NCBI GenBank assembly: GCA_963920765.1
Contig: OY987245.1
Location: forward strand, 8,014,727-8,078,726
Direction of reading: 5' to 3'
Source: Ulota crispa
Lineage: Eukaryota > Streptophyta > Bryopsida > Orthotrichales > Orthotrichaceae
DNA: 64,000 nt
Made by a program: the position numbers and the translations under genes
In this document: positions 48,464 to 59,886 of the stretch, piece after piece
Position numbering within the stretch: position 1 is the first letter of the stretch
Layout: the number at the start of each line of letters is the position of its first letter
The notes under the pieces: generated by a model
What the model was told of the DNA's origin: nothing
Database searches by the model: none
Seen by the model: the letters and a program-made list of their open reading frames with translations, nothing else

Positions 48464-49031
48464 AACCCATCCATAACCTAAAGGAGTTCGACAAATGATA
48501 GAGCAACAGGTTAACAAATACTGAGCAAAAAAACAATACACAAGCAGATTTCACTAAAATAAGAGTTCTGTCACTGAAGTTGATACGAGGTACCATGTAA
48601 AGTAGTCCAGGTGTCACTGAATCCACATGTCCAACAGCAAAGCAAACAATGAATAAACGCAGTACTCAAATAAGCATCATCTACAGGCGACACGTACACC
48701 ATGCAATAAGGAAATCAGCCCTACCTTTCCAGGTACAATCGTAGCAACCAACTTCTAGTACATGATTCAAATCATTAAGATGGACAGCACGGGTAACAAC
48801 TGCGATCGTTCGTAACAAAGCAAACACTCCTTGACAACGTCAACCATCAGATCCAACGCCATTCTCGAATGGCTGGCTCATCTGGACTGAACGCTGGCTA
48901 AACTATAGCTCATAATCCTCGATGCCAGCACTAAAAATATACAGAAACAAGATCCCAATAGAGTAAAAAAGGACTGAGAGTAGTAAGACCATGAATTACA
49001 CTGAGAAAGAGACTCTCGTGCCTTGTAGAGA
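48464..49031. other. 3' flank of the 49-51 kb gene
   Basis: No repeat or gene recognised. Probably contains the 3' UTR of the minus-strand gene. Confidence 0.35.
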
Positions 49032-51310
49032 TCATGCAGGAGGTTGAACAATGAGAGCATTGCTTCTCGACGTCTTGCCCTTGTACTTGGCAGCCACTCG
49101 TTCAGCCTTTTTCCTGTACGTAACAACATCTTTCCCTACCAAAACCTGCTTTTGCTGCAAACACGCCGTGTAAATCTTGATCTCAAAGCTCCAATCCAGT
49201 CGCCCATGCAGCGCTTTCACGACGTCAGCAGGCACTTCCCACGTGGCCTCATTCACATCCTCCAAGTCCTTGAAGCGGACAACTTCGGGGTTCCTGAATG
49301 GCAGCTCAGGAAGGACGTCCGAGGAGCAGTTGGGATTGCTGTCATCGAATGGCTGACCGTCTTCCCACGTGGTCATCTTCCACGTCCACTCCACCGCCTT
49401 CTGGGAACTTTTGGGATCATAGTAAGCAGGGAACCATCTGTGCTTGACAACTGATGGTTCTTCAGCCACTAGCTGGTCGTCCTCACCAATTTCTTCGTTT
49501 AGGTCAGGTAGTGAAAGCCTTGAGATCCGCTCTGTGACTCCGAGAGTGGCATGTCTCTGCAAGTTGTACGTATCAGTCGGCTTTGCAGTCGTTCGGCCGC
49601 AATGACGAGCCCATTTTTCGGAAGGGAAAGCCTTGATCTCAATGCTGTATACAAAATGTCCCCGTGTGTTGAGATTGTTGAAGCCTTGGGACACCCCAAA
49701 TTGGACTTCTTCCACCATCAAGTGCAGCTCCAAGAGAGGAGATCCCACTCGCCTGTACAACAAACAGCATGCAAAGATATTCTTTAGTCATTTCGCCCCT
49801 GCGGTACTATCTGACCAAAAAGATATTGCAGGTAGTCATTTCATAATCCTAGTACTTGATAGCTTATGTTTTAGCAGCCATAAACTCGCCACAAACGCTG
49901 CTTGTTCACCGCTTCCACGGCGTTCAATCTCTAGTTCTTAACCCCTACATGCCTGAGGCACCAAATTCCAGTGTATAAACCACCAGAATTTGGTGCCTCA
50001 AGCATTTAGGGGCTAAACTAGTGCATGAGAGTAATGGTGACGCTTGTACCTCGTATATGCCGCTCGGAAACGAACATCAGCATAAACCTCCTGTTCCACA
50101 CTCTCGTGGGTAACCAAATCCTCCGTAGTCCTCAGGAACTCAGGCTCAGAAGGACTCTGCATTATGATTTGCTGTGGAGCAGCAACCCGAGCTGCATATC
50201 CATCCAAATTCCCCTGTTCAGAAATCAAACCCGGAACAGCGAGCCAAAGTCTGACAAATTTTTACATCGAATCAATGGAGTGGTTGAGCTCAGAAAGCGC
50301 ATTTGACAAACCCACGCCATCCATTTCAATTAAGATTTGTCCCTCTACCACACGAGCAATTCAACCTGTAAAATTCCCTTCTCCTTTTCCCATTCTGACG
50401 TCGGTGGGTTTACTGCTAATAGGAAAATCTGCGAGAAATCTTACCCATATTTGACCATTTCTTCAAAATTCTCAGCACTACATTTGCAACATTTCTGTAA
50501 AATAACAACAGCTGAAAGCATTTGCGAGAGTTTGAAAGAGTGAATGAAGGAGACCAGGTTTCGCAAGTTCATCTGGAAATGGATGGGGTCTTGTCGACGC
50601 CTTGGGACTATACGGTGAATATGCATCCACCACCAGGCTTTGCAGTCTCAGCAAGTCAGACTCCGGTGGCTCGCACTCAGCTTTATGAAGCACAATGCTT
50701 CGCCCTTTCCCGTCCCCCTCGGACACCATGAACCCTCGTTTCTTGAGCTCATCGGCAATCCTGGGGTTGTCCACAACTAAAACCCCACAGTCCGTGACGA
50801 GATCCACTACCTCCTCTATGGAGACTTGTTGCAACTCCTAAACAAATCCACACATCAAGTTAGCACACACGAAAGCCATTAAACCCTGATTCCACATCCT
50901 ATCGACTGACCCTTATTACCAATACACTTTATTAGCCGTCAATTTAACATGAGCATAAGCATGACCTATCACTCCTAAACTTTGAATATAATAAAGTTGT
51001 TTACTTTCTCTTCAACAATGATCTACAACCTCCCACTTTAACTGATTGCACAAGAAACTAGGTCATACTACTCAAACTTCGATCTCTTTTACCCTAAGAG
51101 CTCTAGAGCGATCATCGAATCTTCAACCCTAAAGTGATCGAAAAAGCATGTAAAACTGACTCTGAGCAACCACACGAACCTCACCAGAGCGTTGACATTC
51201 GAAACGAGAGAAACACATGCAATAGTAAATCGAACCGATGAGAGAAGAATGTCAAGTACCTCGTTAGGGTTTTCGGATTGACGAGAAGTACGATCGTCCA
51301 CTGTCGTCAT
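49032..51310 (-). CDS. Uncharacterised plant protein, 408 aa (five exons)
   Basis: Exons 51310-51260, 50837-50634, 50494-50445, 50250-50050 and 49752-49032 (stop TGA) join in phase. The ATG sits in GGAAGATGACG, and the first exon reads [17 protein letters not shown]. Exons 3/4 share a Gly codon and exons 4/5 an Arg codon. I do not recognise the family. Residues 18-85 hold [20 protein letters not shown] and a following basic stretch ([10 protein letters not shown]); exon 3 begins with a Cys cluster, KCCKC; residues 170-408 form a folded-looking domain ([57 protein letters not shown]) and end in a basic tail, [14 protein letters not shown]. There are no signal peptide or membrane segments. The end of exon 2 is the least sure point: its donor CTG|GTGGTG is weak. 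The last intron contains the tiny TTAA element A14. Codon and GC use fit a real gene. Confidence 0.72.
49938..50016. mobile_element. Miniature TTAA element A14 (79 bp, in an intron)
   Basis: TTAA-CCCCTACATGCCTGAG ... GCATTTAGGGG-CTAA. The arms pair over GAGGCACCAAATTC and GAATTTGGTGCCTC, leaving a loop of about 17 bases. Right TTAA decayed to CTAA. Confidence 0.85.
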
Positions 51311-51905
51311 CTTCCCGCTTATGGAACAACAAGAGCTAAGCACAGTCTAATCTCCACTGAAGTCTAGAGCTGGGTCATACATTTACAAAGGATATGTGCT
51401 TACTGATCGATCGAAACTGTTACAGAATACAACAAAACGAAGTAAAGCAATCACAATGAAAGCAAGGGGAAGAAGAAGAGAACTGTTGAGGGGTGAGTGA
51501 TGCTTACGAGTGAGTGAGTGAGTGCGTAGGTTAATGCAGGAGCTGAGGAAACTGGATTGGTGAGATATTTGGTGTGAGGGTAGTAGGGTAGCTGATCAGA
51601 AGCGTTCAGGAGAGGAGAGCACGATGGGAGTGATGACCGAATGGGTGTGTTTTGAATCCAGTTGGGGACGCGCGGCAGCAGCAGCAGGAAGCGAGGAGGC
51701 TGAGGTGGTGATGTAGTTTCGTTGAGGACTCTTTTCAGCTGCCAGCTGAGTCCGGCTGGTTTTAAGGGCGGCGAGTGCTGCGACGTGCCATGTGTCCGGA
51801 TGCGTCGGTGCATACCCGGGTGGTGGTATCCGTCGTGTGCGTCCGGGTATGTGTCCGTTCATGTCCATCATGTGCAGGAGTTTTATGGGTGTTTCCCAAT
51901 ATGAC
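51311..51905 (-). promoter_or_regulatory. 5' leader and promoter region of the 49-51 kb gene
   Basis: The minus strand has a CT-rich stretch at 51430-51490 (TTCTCTTCTTCTTCCCC) suited to a leader. A GC-rich patch lies at 51640-51870. No clear TATA box was seen. Confidence 0.35.
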
Positions 51906-52223
51906 TAAGGTAGGAACATCCATAAGCGTCACTGTTCCCATAACTGTCACCTTTGAAATTTTGGAAATTTTGTGAAAATGAATAGATGTAATTACAAGGA
52001 TGTACAACATGTGGACATGAAATCTTGAAAGTGGTTATGGGTGTAATGCCAATTTGTTCTTTAAAAATTCACAACTTATTCTCATAGTATCCAAATAATA
52101 CATTCAAAAGTGCAAACTCAATATTTTTCTGTTCCTAATAGGATCCTATACTTTGCTAGCTGTTTATTGATACTTATCATGTTGAAAACGCCTAGTTTGA
52201 TGCTTATGGGTGCTCTTACCTTA
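51906..52223. mobile_element. Family D MITE, copy 2
   Basis: TAAGGTAGGAACATCCATAA ... TTATGGGTGCTCTTACCTTA. The interior matches D1 (TAATTACAAGGATGTACAAC). Confidence 0.88.
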
Positions 52224-52500
52224 TCAGGGTTCTTTTTTTTAATTTTTAAGAAGTGCCAAAGTGACAATTTAAAATGTTATAATGGTGCTCCATATTTCAA
52301 CATTCATCCACATATTGGATAAAATTTATCACATTAGCACATGTTACATGTCTATAATTTGGTTTTCATCCACAATTTGGCAATTTCATCCAAGTTTTAT
52401 TTAAAGTTCAAAATTTTTTGGCAATTTTATCCGAATAATCATGTTTTTTTTATAAACTTGGTGCCAGTCAAAAAAATTGGTGCATATTTGCCCTAAATCA
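52224..52500 (-). repeat. Family C-like repeat, copy 6 (diverged)
   Basis: Shares the spaced TTCATCCA / TTTGGCAATTTCATCC block and T-rich edge of family C, but not the D-arm-like motif. Confidence 0.35.
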
Positions 52501-52832
52501 CCAAAAAAAGAAACCATGATGACTATGTTCCATTTCCCATGTCCCCCAGAGATGGTTCCACTTCCCATATCCCCCTGAGATCTGAGAATCTGATTGGTGT
52601 AAAGGTACCCACACCTGTAATCGTGAAAATGAGGGTTTTAGAATAGGTAAAACAATTGACTAACTTTGAAAAATACTGTAAGTTAGTCATAGGAAACTAA
52701 AAATAAAATTATTGGCATCAATTTCAAGGTTCCAATTGCAAGCATTTGTTCACAAAGATTTTTTCAAAGTCCAAAATCACTGAAAATGTAAAGCCATGTG
52801 TAGGAGATGCTAAAAACAAGGCTTATTGGTTC

Positions 52833-53767
52833 TTAACCCCTAAATGCCCAAGGGTGTATATCTTGTTTTAGGAATGCATTTTTGAAGTTTTTGAATTGTC
52901 CTTGTAAGATCATTACAAAACATCAAAACAAAATTGTAACCATTGAATCTTGAACGTCAAGGCTTCTATATGACGCTACTTAAAAATAACCCAAAATGGC
53001 CATGCAAATTTTCAGATATTTGTGACTGAATGATGATGAGTATAGAATTTTTTGCTTTTTTTGGAGCCGCCCGAAACTTCTAATGCAAATTAGCAACTTT
53101 TAGATACAAAAATTGGGAAGTAGCCACTTAGGATGCTTTAGTGTTTATTGTTGTTACTTCAAAACAAATGGCCTCCCTTCCAAATCCATGACCATAGTTT
53201 CACAAATGAGTCTGCAACGCAACTATCAAAGTGCAAACACCTAATACAAAGAAATTTTTTAGCTTCAATTATTGACCAAAAATCAATTTGAATGAAGTAA
53301 AATTCAACGGTGAATGGATTCTAATTTATATAACAAAGATATTCCAATTAAAATTAGTCCAAAAGCTTTTTAAGATTTTGTTGGATGTCAAAATTTCAAT
53401 GAAAAGGGCCCTTATTGCCCAAGGGAGTGCCCAAAGGAAATCTTCACCTTTTGCTCAACTTGATGCCCATCTTTTCAATGTGGCAACTTCTCATAGGCTC
53501 TGTGACACTATTCACGACACTATTCACAACACTATTCATGACACTATTCACAAACCAAAATATATGCTTGCAATTAACCTTCCACCAAAAAAAATTGGAA
53601 TAAGATATGGAGGAAGTTGAATTTGAACAGTAAAGCTAACTTTAGCACACAACTTTTCCAAAAAGAAAAACTTAAAAACAATAAAATCCGTGCCTTCAAC
53701 AAGGTTTCAAAGTTTCTTGAAGTTTTTTGGACACCCAAATTAGGTGCCTTGGGCATTTAGGGGTTAA
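52833..53767. mobile_element. TTAA family element A15
   Basis: 935 bp, TTAA-CCCCTAAATGCCCAAG ... CTTGGGCATTTAGGGG-TTAA. The host repeat copy at 54229-54232 has one unoccupied TTAA in the same context (GTTC-TTAA-ATAGTG). Confidence 0.93.
53503..53557. repeat. 12-bp tandem repeat (GACACTATTCAC)
   Basis: Four near-identical units inside A15. Confidence 0.9.
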
Positions 53768-53969
53768 ATAGTGAGATGGGGTACTCAAAACCGTCATGTC
53801 AGTCATTCATAACCATCACTTTGTCACCCACAATCATCATTTAGATATCCATAATCAATTTTTTTAATATTTGGTAGTCCTAACAATGTGACAGAGGTGT
53901 AGGTCACGAGCATGGAGACCCTCACAAGGATGGGTGCGGCTACCTTAGAGCCAAAAGTTGGGATTGGAT

Positions 53970-54530
53970 GTTTCACACTAAAGTAGGAACACAACCATAA
54001 GCATGAAACTAAGGATTTTGGAGTAGGAAAACTAGTTGGTGAACTTTGAAAAAAAATTGTTAAGTAAAGACAAGGAAATCAAAAACATTGGCATCAATTT
54101 GAAAGTTCCCATTGCAAGCATTTGTTCACAATGATTTTTCAAAGTCCTAAATCAATGAAAATGTATAGTTGTGTGTGGGAGATGTCTTTAGTGTGCTCAT
54201 ATGCGCATAATACTAACTTGAAGAGTTCTTAAATAGTGAAATGGGGCACTAAAAACCATCACTTTGTCACCCAAAATCATCACTTTGTCACCCAAAATCA
54301 TCACTTTGTCACCCAAAATCATCACTTTGTCACTAGTAACCATCACTTTGTCATCCATAACCAATTTTTTTTTAATTGTCAGTGATACAAGTAGGCATCG
54401 GGGATGTGGACACTAGTGATGAGGGGTGCACCTACCTTATGTTCTACTTCCCATGTCCCCCTAAGATTTGATAATCTAATTAGTGTAGAGCCAGAAATTT
54501 GGGACTCGGTGTTCCACACTATGTTTCATG
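53970..54530. repeat. Repeat U, copy 2 (uninterrupted)
   Basis: Matches copy 1. The TTAA at 54229-54232 is the empty site for A15. Its middle carries the 21-bp tandem array. Confidence 0.65.
54253..54358. repeat. 21-bp tandem array (ATCACTTTGTCACCCAAA...)
   Basis: About five units of ATCACTTTGTCACCC plus a short A-rich link. There are no unique spacers, so it is not CRISPR-like. Confidence 0.9.
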
Positions 54531-54553
54531 TTGTGGTTCACAACATTTTATCT

Positions 54554-54878
54554 AAGGGAAAATATCATGGATACCCCTAAAGTTTGCAATATTTACACAG
54601 ATATCCTTGCTTTTTTAGAAAGTACACAAATATCCTTGAACCAAAATTTTCAAGCGTTTGTTTTGTTGTGCAAGTCACTTCTCTTCTTCCTTTGTGTGCA
54701 TGTTTCTTCTTTTATGATTTATTACATGCCCTTCTTCAAAATTGGTCATGCAAGAAGTACAAGCACAACATATAAATACCTAAAAATTATGCTCCAAGGG
54801 CATTTGTGCAATTTTTGAAAAAGTATGGGTATCTATGTAAATATTGCAAACTTCAAAAGTATCCATGAAATTTCTCCA
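54554..54878. mobile_element. Family N hairpin MITE, copy 6
   Basis: GGGAAAATATCATGGATACC ... AAAGTATCCATGAAATTTC with family core. Confidence 0.8.
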
Positions 54879-55399
54879 TTTTTTAATTGTCAGGATTATT
54901 TTCAAAATATGGCCAATTGTCAAGTCTATTTTCAATATTTTCCCTTTTCAGAATAGTGAAATATAGAAAAATCCAAAGCAAATTTAAGACTATGGATTTT
55001 AAAGTCTTAGTTTTCAACATTACTTGTTACAATAATCCCTTTGACCCCTAAACGACATACCCAACCTTAAGGGCATGTTGTTCACAAAATTTTCTATAGA
55101 ATCTTTGAAAATCTTTCTACCATGTAGTTGTGGTAACCTTAGGCAAGGGTCCTTCGATTCAGTTTAATGCTGGTTATTTGTTGTACTTATTTGCAACATG
55201 AAGTTTTTTCATGCTTGTTTGAAAATGTTCTAATGTGCACATAAAATGTTTGAAGGATCAATTGATTATTGCCCAAGTTTTGAATTGATTTCACATATGG
55301 TTGTTTCTTTATTGAGATTGGTTCTACACACATGCTTGACTCTATATTTGCTTCTTGTACTTTTTTGTGATTCATGAGGTTGTTCATGGCATTTACTTG
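54879..55399. other. Spacer, no feature recognised
   Basis: AT-rich; nothing supported. Confidence 0.4.
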
Positions 55400-55476
55400 T
55401 TAACCCCCATTGCCTAAGCGGCCACAATTCAACCCATTTTTGCATATTTTGAGAATTGCCAACAATGAGGGGTTAA
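55400..55476. mobile_element. Miniature TTAA element A16 (77 bp)
   Basis: TTAA-CCCCCATTGCCTAAG ... GCCAACAATGAGGGG-TTAA. Both TTAA copies are intact. Confidence 0.8.
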
Positions 55477-56562
55477 AACATGCAAACCAAATTAGTCTAG
55501 AGTGTACCAAATCCATCTCCTTTCCACTATAAACTGACCATGACCACTTAATGAATCAAGAAATCTTAGTGCACTTTGGTCAGTTTGTACTCAGTAGTTG
55601 TCAAAATTGGAGTAAGGAGCCAATCTGAGTTGTTCTCTGGTCCTTTTCAGCTTTTTGCCCTAAGCTGGTCTTTTGTGTTGCCTCTCTCTAGGCTGTTTTT
55701 GACTAGAGCTCTTGCGTTTTTTTATTGCAACAAAATTCCTTTCGTTTGTGTCTAAAAAGAGAAATATTACTTGATGCGTTTCATTATTAAGGATATGCAT
55801 GGTTTCCAAAAGCTGAACCTCATCCAAGTTCAGATACATTGGTCAGACAGAACTGACATGTATGTGCACACATATTAGTTTACTTTCATCAAGTAGTATT
55901 TCAATAAAATATTTGTAATTGCAAGATCAATTTGAACGCCATATTCATTAAATTGGAAAAATCAGATTCTTAAGTTGTACTCACCTTACACCTATAGCTT
56001 GGTTTAAGGTGGTCACCTTAAAGTCCCAAAATCAGAATTTCTTGCCAAATGAACAAATATGGCATTTCTGGCTACTTGAAGCAACAGTCTTTTGCAGACA
56101 TAGAGCATCATTAATGGGAAGGAATTAAGGTAAGGCCTAGCAACAGCAAGTACGTAGGTGGTAGCAGTGTGTGGGGAGGTTTAGAGCTTCCCCTGCAAAA
56201 AAATCCTTCGTTCCTCTTTTTTCAACCGATTTTTTTACTACATGCACCGAATATTGCCTATATACCTACACTATACAAAAGTTCTAAGTTTACTTGGTTT
56301 TGAGAGGGTTGATTTAGATTTCAACTGGTTTTTTTTGCAATTCATTTGGCTGACTTTCTATTGTTTTTCGGCTCACCCCATAAGCATACATTGGGTGGAA
56401 GTGGAACTCCTGAAGTAGTCCTTTGTCATAATCCATTGCACAACGGGTGTTATGACTGTCATTGTAAGGTACTACAGATCCCTTCCCCACATGCCACAAT
56501 TTTCAATTGTGTTGTATCTTTAAAGGTTCAAACAGAGAGCCTTTATCAACCAATGCACAGTG
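55477..56562. other. Spacer, no feature recognised
   Basis: No gene or repeat end recognised. Confidence 0.35.
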
Positions 56563-57274
56563 GCCAGCCGCATTGCATGCGCGATGTTATATTGTGCCCG
56601 CGAAAGTGGGCCGAGCCTACGTGGAGCTTGGGGCAAGACAAGGGCACGACTGCCCAAAAACAACCCTGTTCCGTGTCAGGTCCCGTTAGGCCCCTCTATC
56701 CTGCGCAATACGGCCCTTGTCAAACCCCTGTCAGACCCTTGCGTCCTGCACAGTACACTCTGTCAGCTCTATTGACAAAACAACTTGTAAGGGAGTGGGG
56801 ATTTATCCCACATTGTTTGGCGTTGTGGGTGAGGTACTTTGGGTACAAGAAGGACCGCTTGAAAAAGAGAAAACACACATTCAATTGCATTTCTCTCTAA
56901 GCAAAAATCTACACCAAGAGCAAGAATTACCAAGCACCACAATCTACAAAGTTTTCACCCTTGCAAAGCTTCACAAACTACTTGATAAAAATTTCAACAA
57001 GTCTTCAAATTGTATGTATGTGATAATGTCACAAAAAGTGGAGATGTGATATTATAGAGGTCAAGATGTGATATTACAAAGGTCACTATGAATATATTTA
57101 CAATATCACACTTAGTGAAGATGTGATATTAAAAAGGTTACTCTATGATACTATAGTGATATTAAAGAGGTTAGGATGTGATATTAATGAGGCTAGGCTG
57201 TGATATTAAAGAGACTTGTTATGACTGTGTCATAACTTTTGGACACTCGAGGGCAAAGCAAGTAACAAGCTAGA

Positions 57275-57605
57275 TAAGGTAGGAGGCTCATAAATGGAGC
57301 ATCTAAGGTCCGAAACTGAATTTTGGGTAGGTGAAACTCCTTCAAACAATTTTTAGTAAGCTTTCCTTGAAAGACAAGAAGAATTGACATCTAACTCAAG
57401 TTGTTTCATGTTTTTTGGAGCTTTGTGGAATTAGTTATGATTATTTGAAGTGGAAAGGCCATAGGGCTCTATAATGGAACACCTCCTCAAATGTACTTGC
57501 ATTGTACATTATTGAAGGGCTATAAAAAACAACATATACAAAATGAGTACATTTGAGGAGGTGCTCGATTTTAGAACGTGCTCCAAATTTGAGCAGCCTA
57601 CTTTA
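57275..57605. mobile_element. Family E MITE, copy 3
   Basis: TAAGGTAGGAGGCTCATAAA ... GAGCAGCCTACTTTA, inside G1. Confidence 0.82.
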
Positions 57606-58441
57606 ACAATAGTAGCAAATCAAGGAAACTTACCATAGCAGAACAACTTGAGCAGGACAAGAAACTTACCGTAGCAAGACATGGAAACTTATCATAGCAG
57701 GACAAGGAAACTTAGCATAACAAAACCTAGAAACTTAGGGTTCAAATGCCTAGCATATAACCTAGCTTAGGTAACAATGTTCCTAAGCAATCTCTTGTTA
57801 ATATGAAGTTGTCAAGGTTCCTTGTCATTTTTTATTCATTCCACTCCTCTCATGTTTCTTGCTAGTTGTATCTGTATTTATTTGTTACAGTACTATAGGG
57901 ATTGTTGACTGCTCCAAAGAGGGAGAGAATTAACTAGTCAAGCTTATTTAGGAACTAAAAGCCGTTACAAGACTAGGCTGTGATATTAAAGAGACTAGGC
58001 TATGATGCTACAGAAATCATTGAGATTTGAGTAGTATCCTTAGTGGCAACACTATTCTCTTTAACCCCTAAAGGATGAGGCAACCCTTTGCGGCAAATAC
58101 AATATGATATATTTTTCTTGTATTTGGAGTGCATCCACACCTTTATTACATTTGAGATCAACAAAGAAGTTAGAATATAGATCAATGATATTCTAGTGAG
58201 GTAGTCAAGATCCCAAATTTTTTAAAAATTGTTGGTAACAAATGCTAGTTATACACCATCATACATAGTATGTATAATAGTAGCCCCAACCTTTAAGGGT
58301 TAATATCACAGCCTAGCCTTGTTACTACCACATCCTAACCTCTTTAATATCACTATAGTATCATAGCGTAACTTCTTTAATATCACTACAGTATCATAGC
58401 GTAACCTCTTTAATATCACTATAGTATCATAGAGTAACCTC
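57362..58441. repeat. Repeated block, first copy (ends at the gap)
   Basis: Practically identical to 58807-59886 at a constant offset of 1445. It begins inside element E3 and ends at the N run. Confidence 0.92.
58061..58303. mobile_element. TTAA family element A12
   Basis: 243 bp, TTAA-CCCCTAAAGGATGAGG ... CAACCTTTAAGGG-TTAA. The flanks TCTCT-TTAA and TTAA-TATCACA restore the CTCTTTAATATCACA unit of the foldback repeats. Confidence 0.92.
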
Positions 58442-58641
58442 NNNNNNNNNNNNNNNNNNNNNNNNNNNNNNNNNNNNNNNNNNNNNNNNNNNNNNNNNNN
58501 NNNNNNNNNNNNNNNNNNNNNNNNNNNNNNNNNNNNNNNNNNNNNNNNNNNNNNNNNNNNNNNNNNNNNNNNNNNNNNNNNNNNNNNNNNNNNNNNNNNN
58601 NNNNNNNNNNNNNNNNNNNNNNNNNNNNNNNNNNNNNNNNN
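58442..58641. other. Assembly gap (200 N)
   Basis: Exactly 200 N, a conventional placeholder; the true length is unknown. The midpoint of the foldback element falls inside it. Confidence 0.99.
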
Positions 58642-58723
58642 CCTAAGTCATGTACCAAAATTCAAAGTATTGCTGGCGTGTTCCCAAAATCACAAGACTG
58701 CAACTTGAGACTCAACTCTCAAG

Positions 58724-59050
58724 TAAGGTAAGAGGCTCATAAACCGACCATGTAAGAGCTGAAACTGAATTTTGGGGAGGTGGAACTTTTTGAAATATTT
58801 GTAAATTTTCCTTGAAAGACAAGAAGAATTGACATCTAACTCAAGTTGTTTCATGTTTTTTGGAGCTTTGTGGAATTAGTTATGATTATTTGAAGTGGAA
58901 AGGCCATAGGGCTCTATAATGGAACACCTCCTCAAATGTACTTGCATTGTACATTATTGAAGGGCTATAAAAAACAACATATACAAAATGAGTACATTTG
59001 AGGAGGTGCTCGATTTTAGAACGTGCTCCAAATTTGAGCAGCCTACTTTA
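58724..59050. mobile_element. Family E MITE, copy 4
   Basis: TAAGGTAAGAGGCTCATAAA ... GAGCAGCCTACTTTA. The first 83 bp differ from copy 3 and the rest is identical. Confidence 0.82.
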
Positions 59051-59886
59051 ACAATAGTAGCAAATCAAGGAAACTTACCATAGCAGAACAACTTGAGCAG
59101 GACAAGAAACTTACCGTAGCAAGACATGGAAACTTATCATAGCAGGACAAGGAAACTTAGCATAACAAAACCTAGAAACTTAGGGTTCAAATGCCTAGCA
59201 TATAACCTAGCTTAGGTAACAATGTTCCTAAGCAATCTCTTGTTAATATGAAGTTGTCAAGGTTCCTTGTCATTTTTTATTCATTCCACTCCTCTCATGT
59301 TTCTTGCTAGTTGTATCTGTATTTATTTGTTACAGTACTATAGGGATTGTTGACTGCTCCAAAGAGGGAGAGAATTAACTAGTCAAGCTTATTTAGGAAC
59401 TAAAAGCCGTTACAAGACTAGGCTGTGATATTAAAGAGACTAGGCTATGATGCTACAGAAATCATTGAGATTTGAGTAGTATCCTTAGTGGCAACACTAT
59501 TCTCTTTAACCCCTAAAGGATGAGGCAACCCTTTGCGGCAAATACAATATGATATATTTTTCTTGTATTTGGAGTGCATCCACACCTTTATTACATTTGA
59601 GATCAACAAAGAAGTTAGAATATAGATCAATGATATTCTAGTGAGGTAGTCAAGATCCCAAATTTTTTAAAAATTGTTGGTAACAAATGCTAGTTATACA
59701 CCATCATACATAGTATGTATAATAGTAGCCCCAACCTTTAAGGGTTAATATCACAGCCTAGCCTTGTTACTACCACATCCTAACCTCTTTAATATCACTA
59801 TAGTATCATAGCGTAACTTCTTTAATATCACTACAGTATCATAGCGTAACCTCTTTAATATCACTATAGTATCATAGAGTAACCTC
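58807..59886. repeat. Repeated block, second copy
   Basis: Copy of 57362-58441, including a second A12 at 59506-59748. Confidence 0.92.
59506..59748. mobile_element. TTAA family element A12, second copy
   Basis: Identical by eye to 58061-58303 and in the same context; it belongs to the repeated block. Confidence 0.9.

Larger units (their letters stand above)
52545..53965. repeat. Repeat U, copy 1, split by TTAA element A15
   Basis: 52545-52836 and 53764 onward match copy 2 near 53970-54520 (ATTGCAAGCATTTGTTCACA, ATAGTGAGATGGGG). The break is exactly at TTAA. Confidence 0.7.

Noticed and set aside
50013-50228. Exon 4 of the unknown gene starting at GAACAG|GGG (near 50214)
   Set aside because: That acceptor breaks the frame with exon 3. 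The upstream acceptor GTCAG|ACTTTGG restores it with a shared Gly codon.
54253-54358. Regular direct repeats resembling a CRISPR array
   Set aside because: There are no unique spacers, the units are plain tandem copies, and the DNA is from a eukaryote.
56346-56900. 184-codon open frame on the plus strand
   Set aside because: It lies partly in the arm of the foldback element, overlaps several other frames, and its copy in the other arm does not keep the N-terminal part. No domain is visible.
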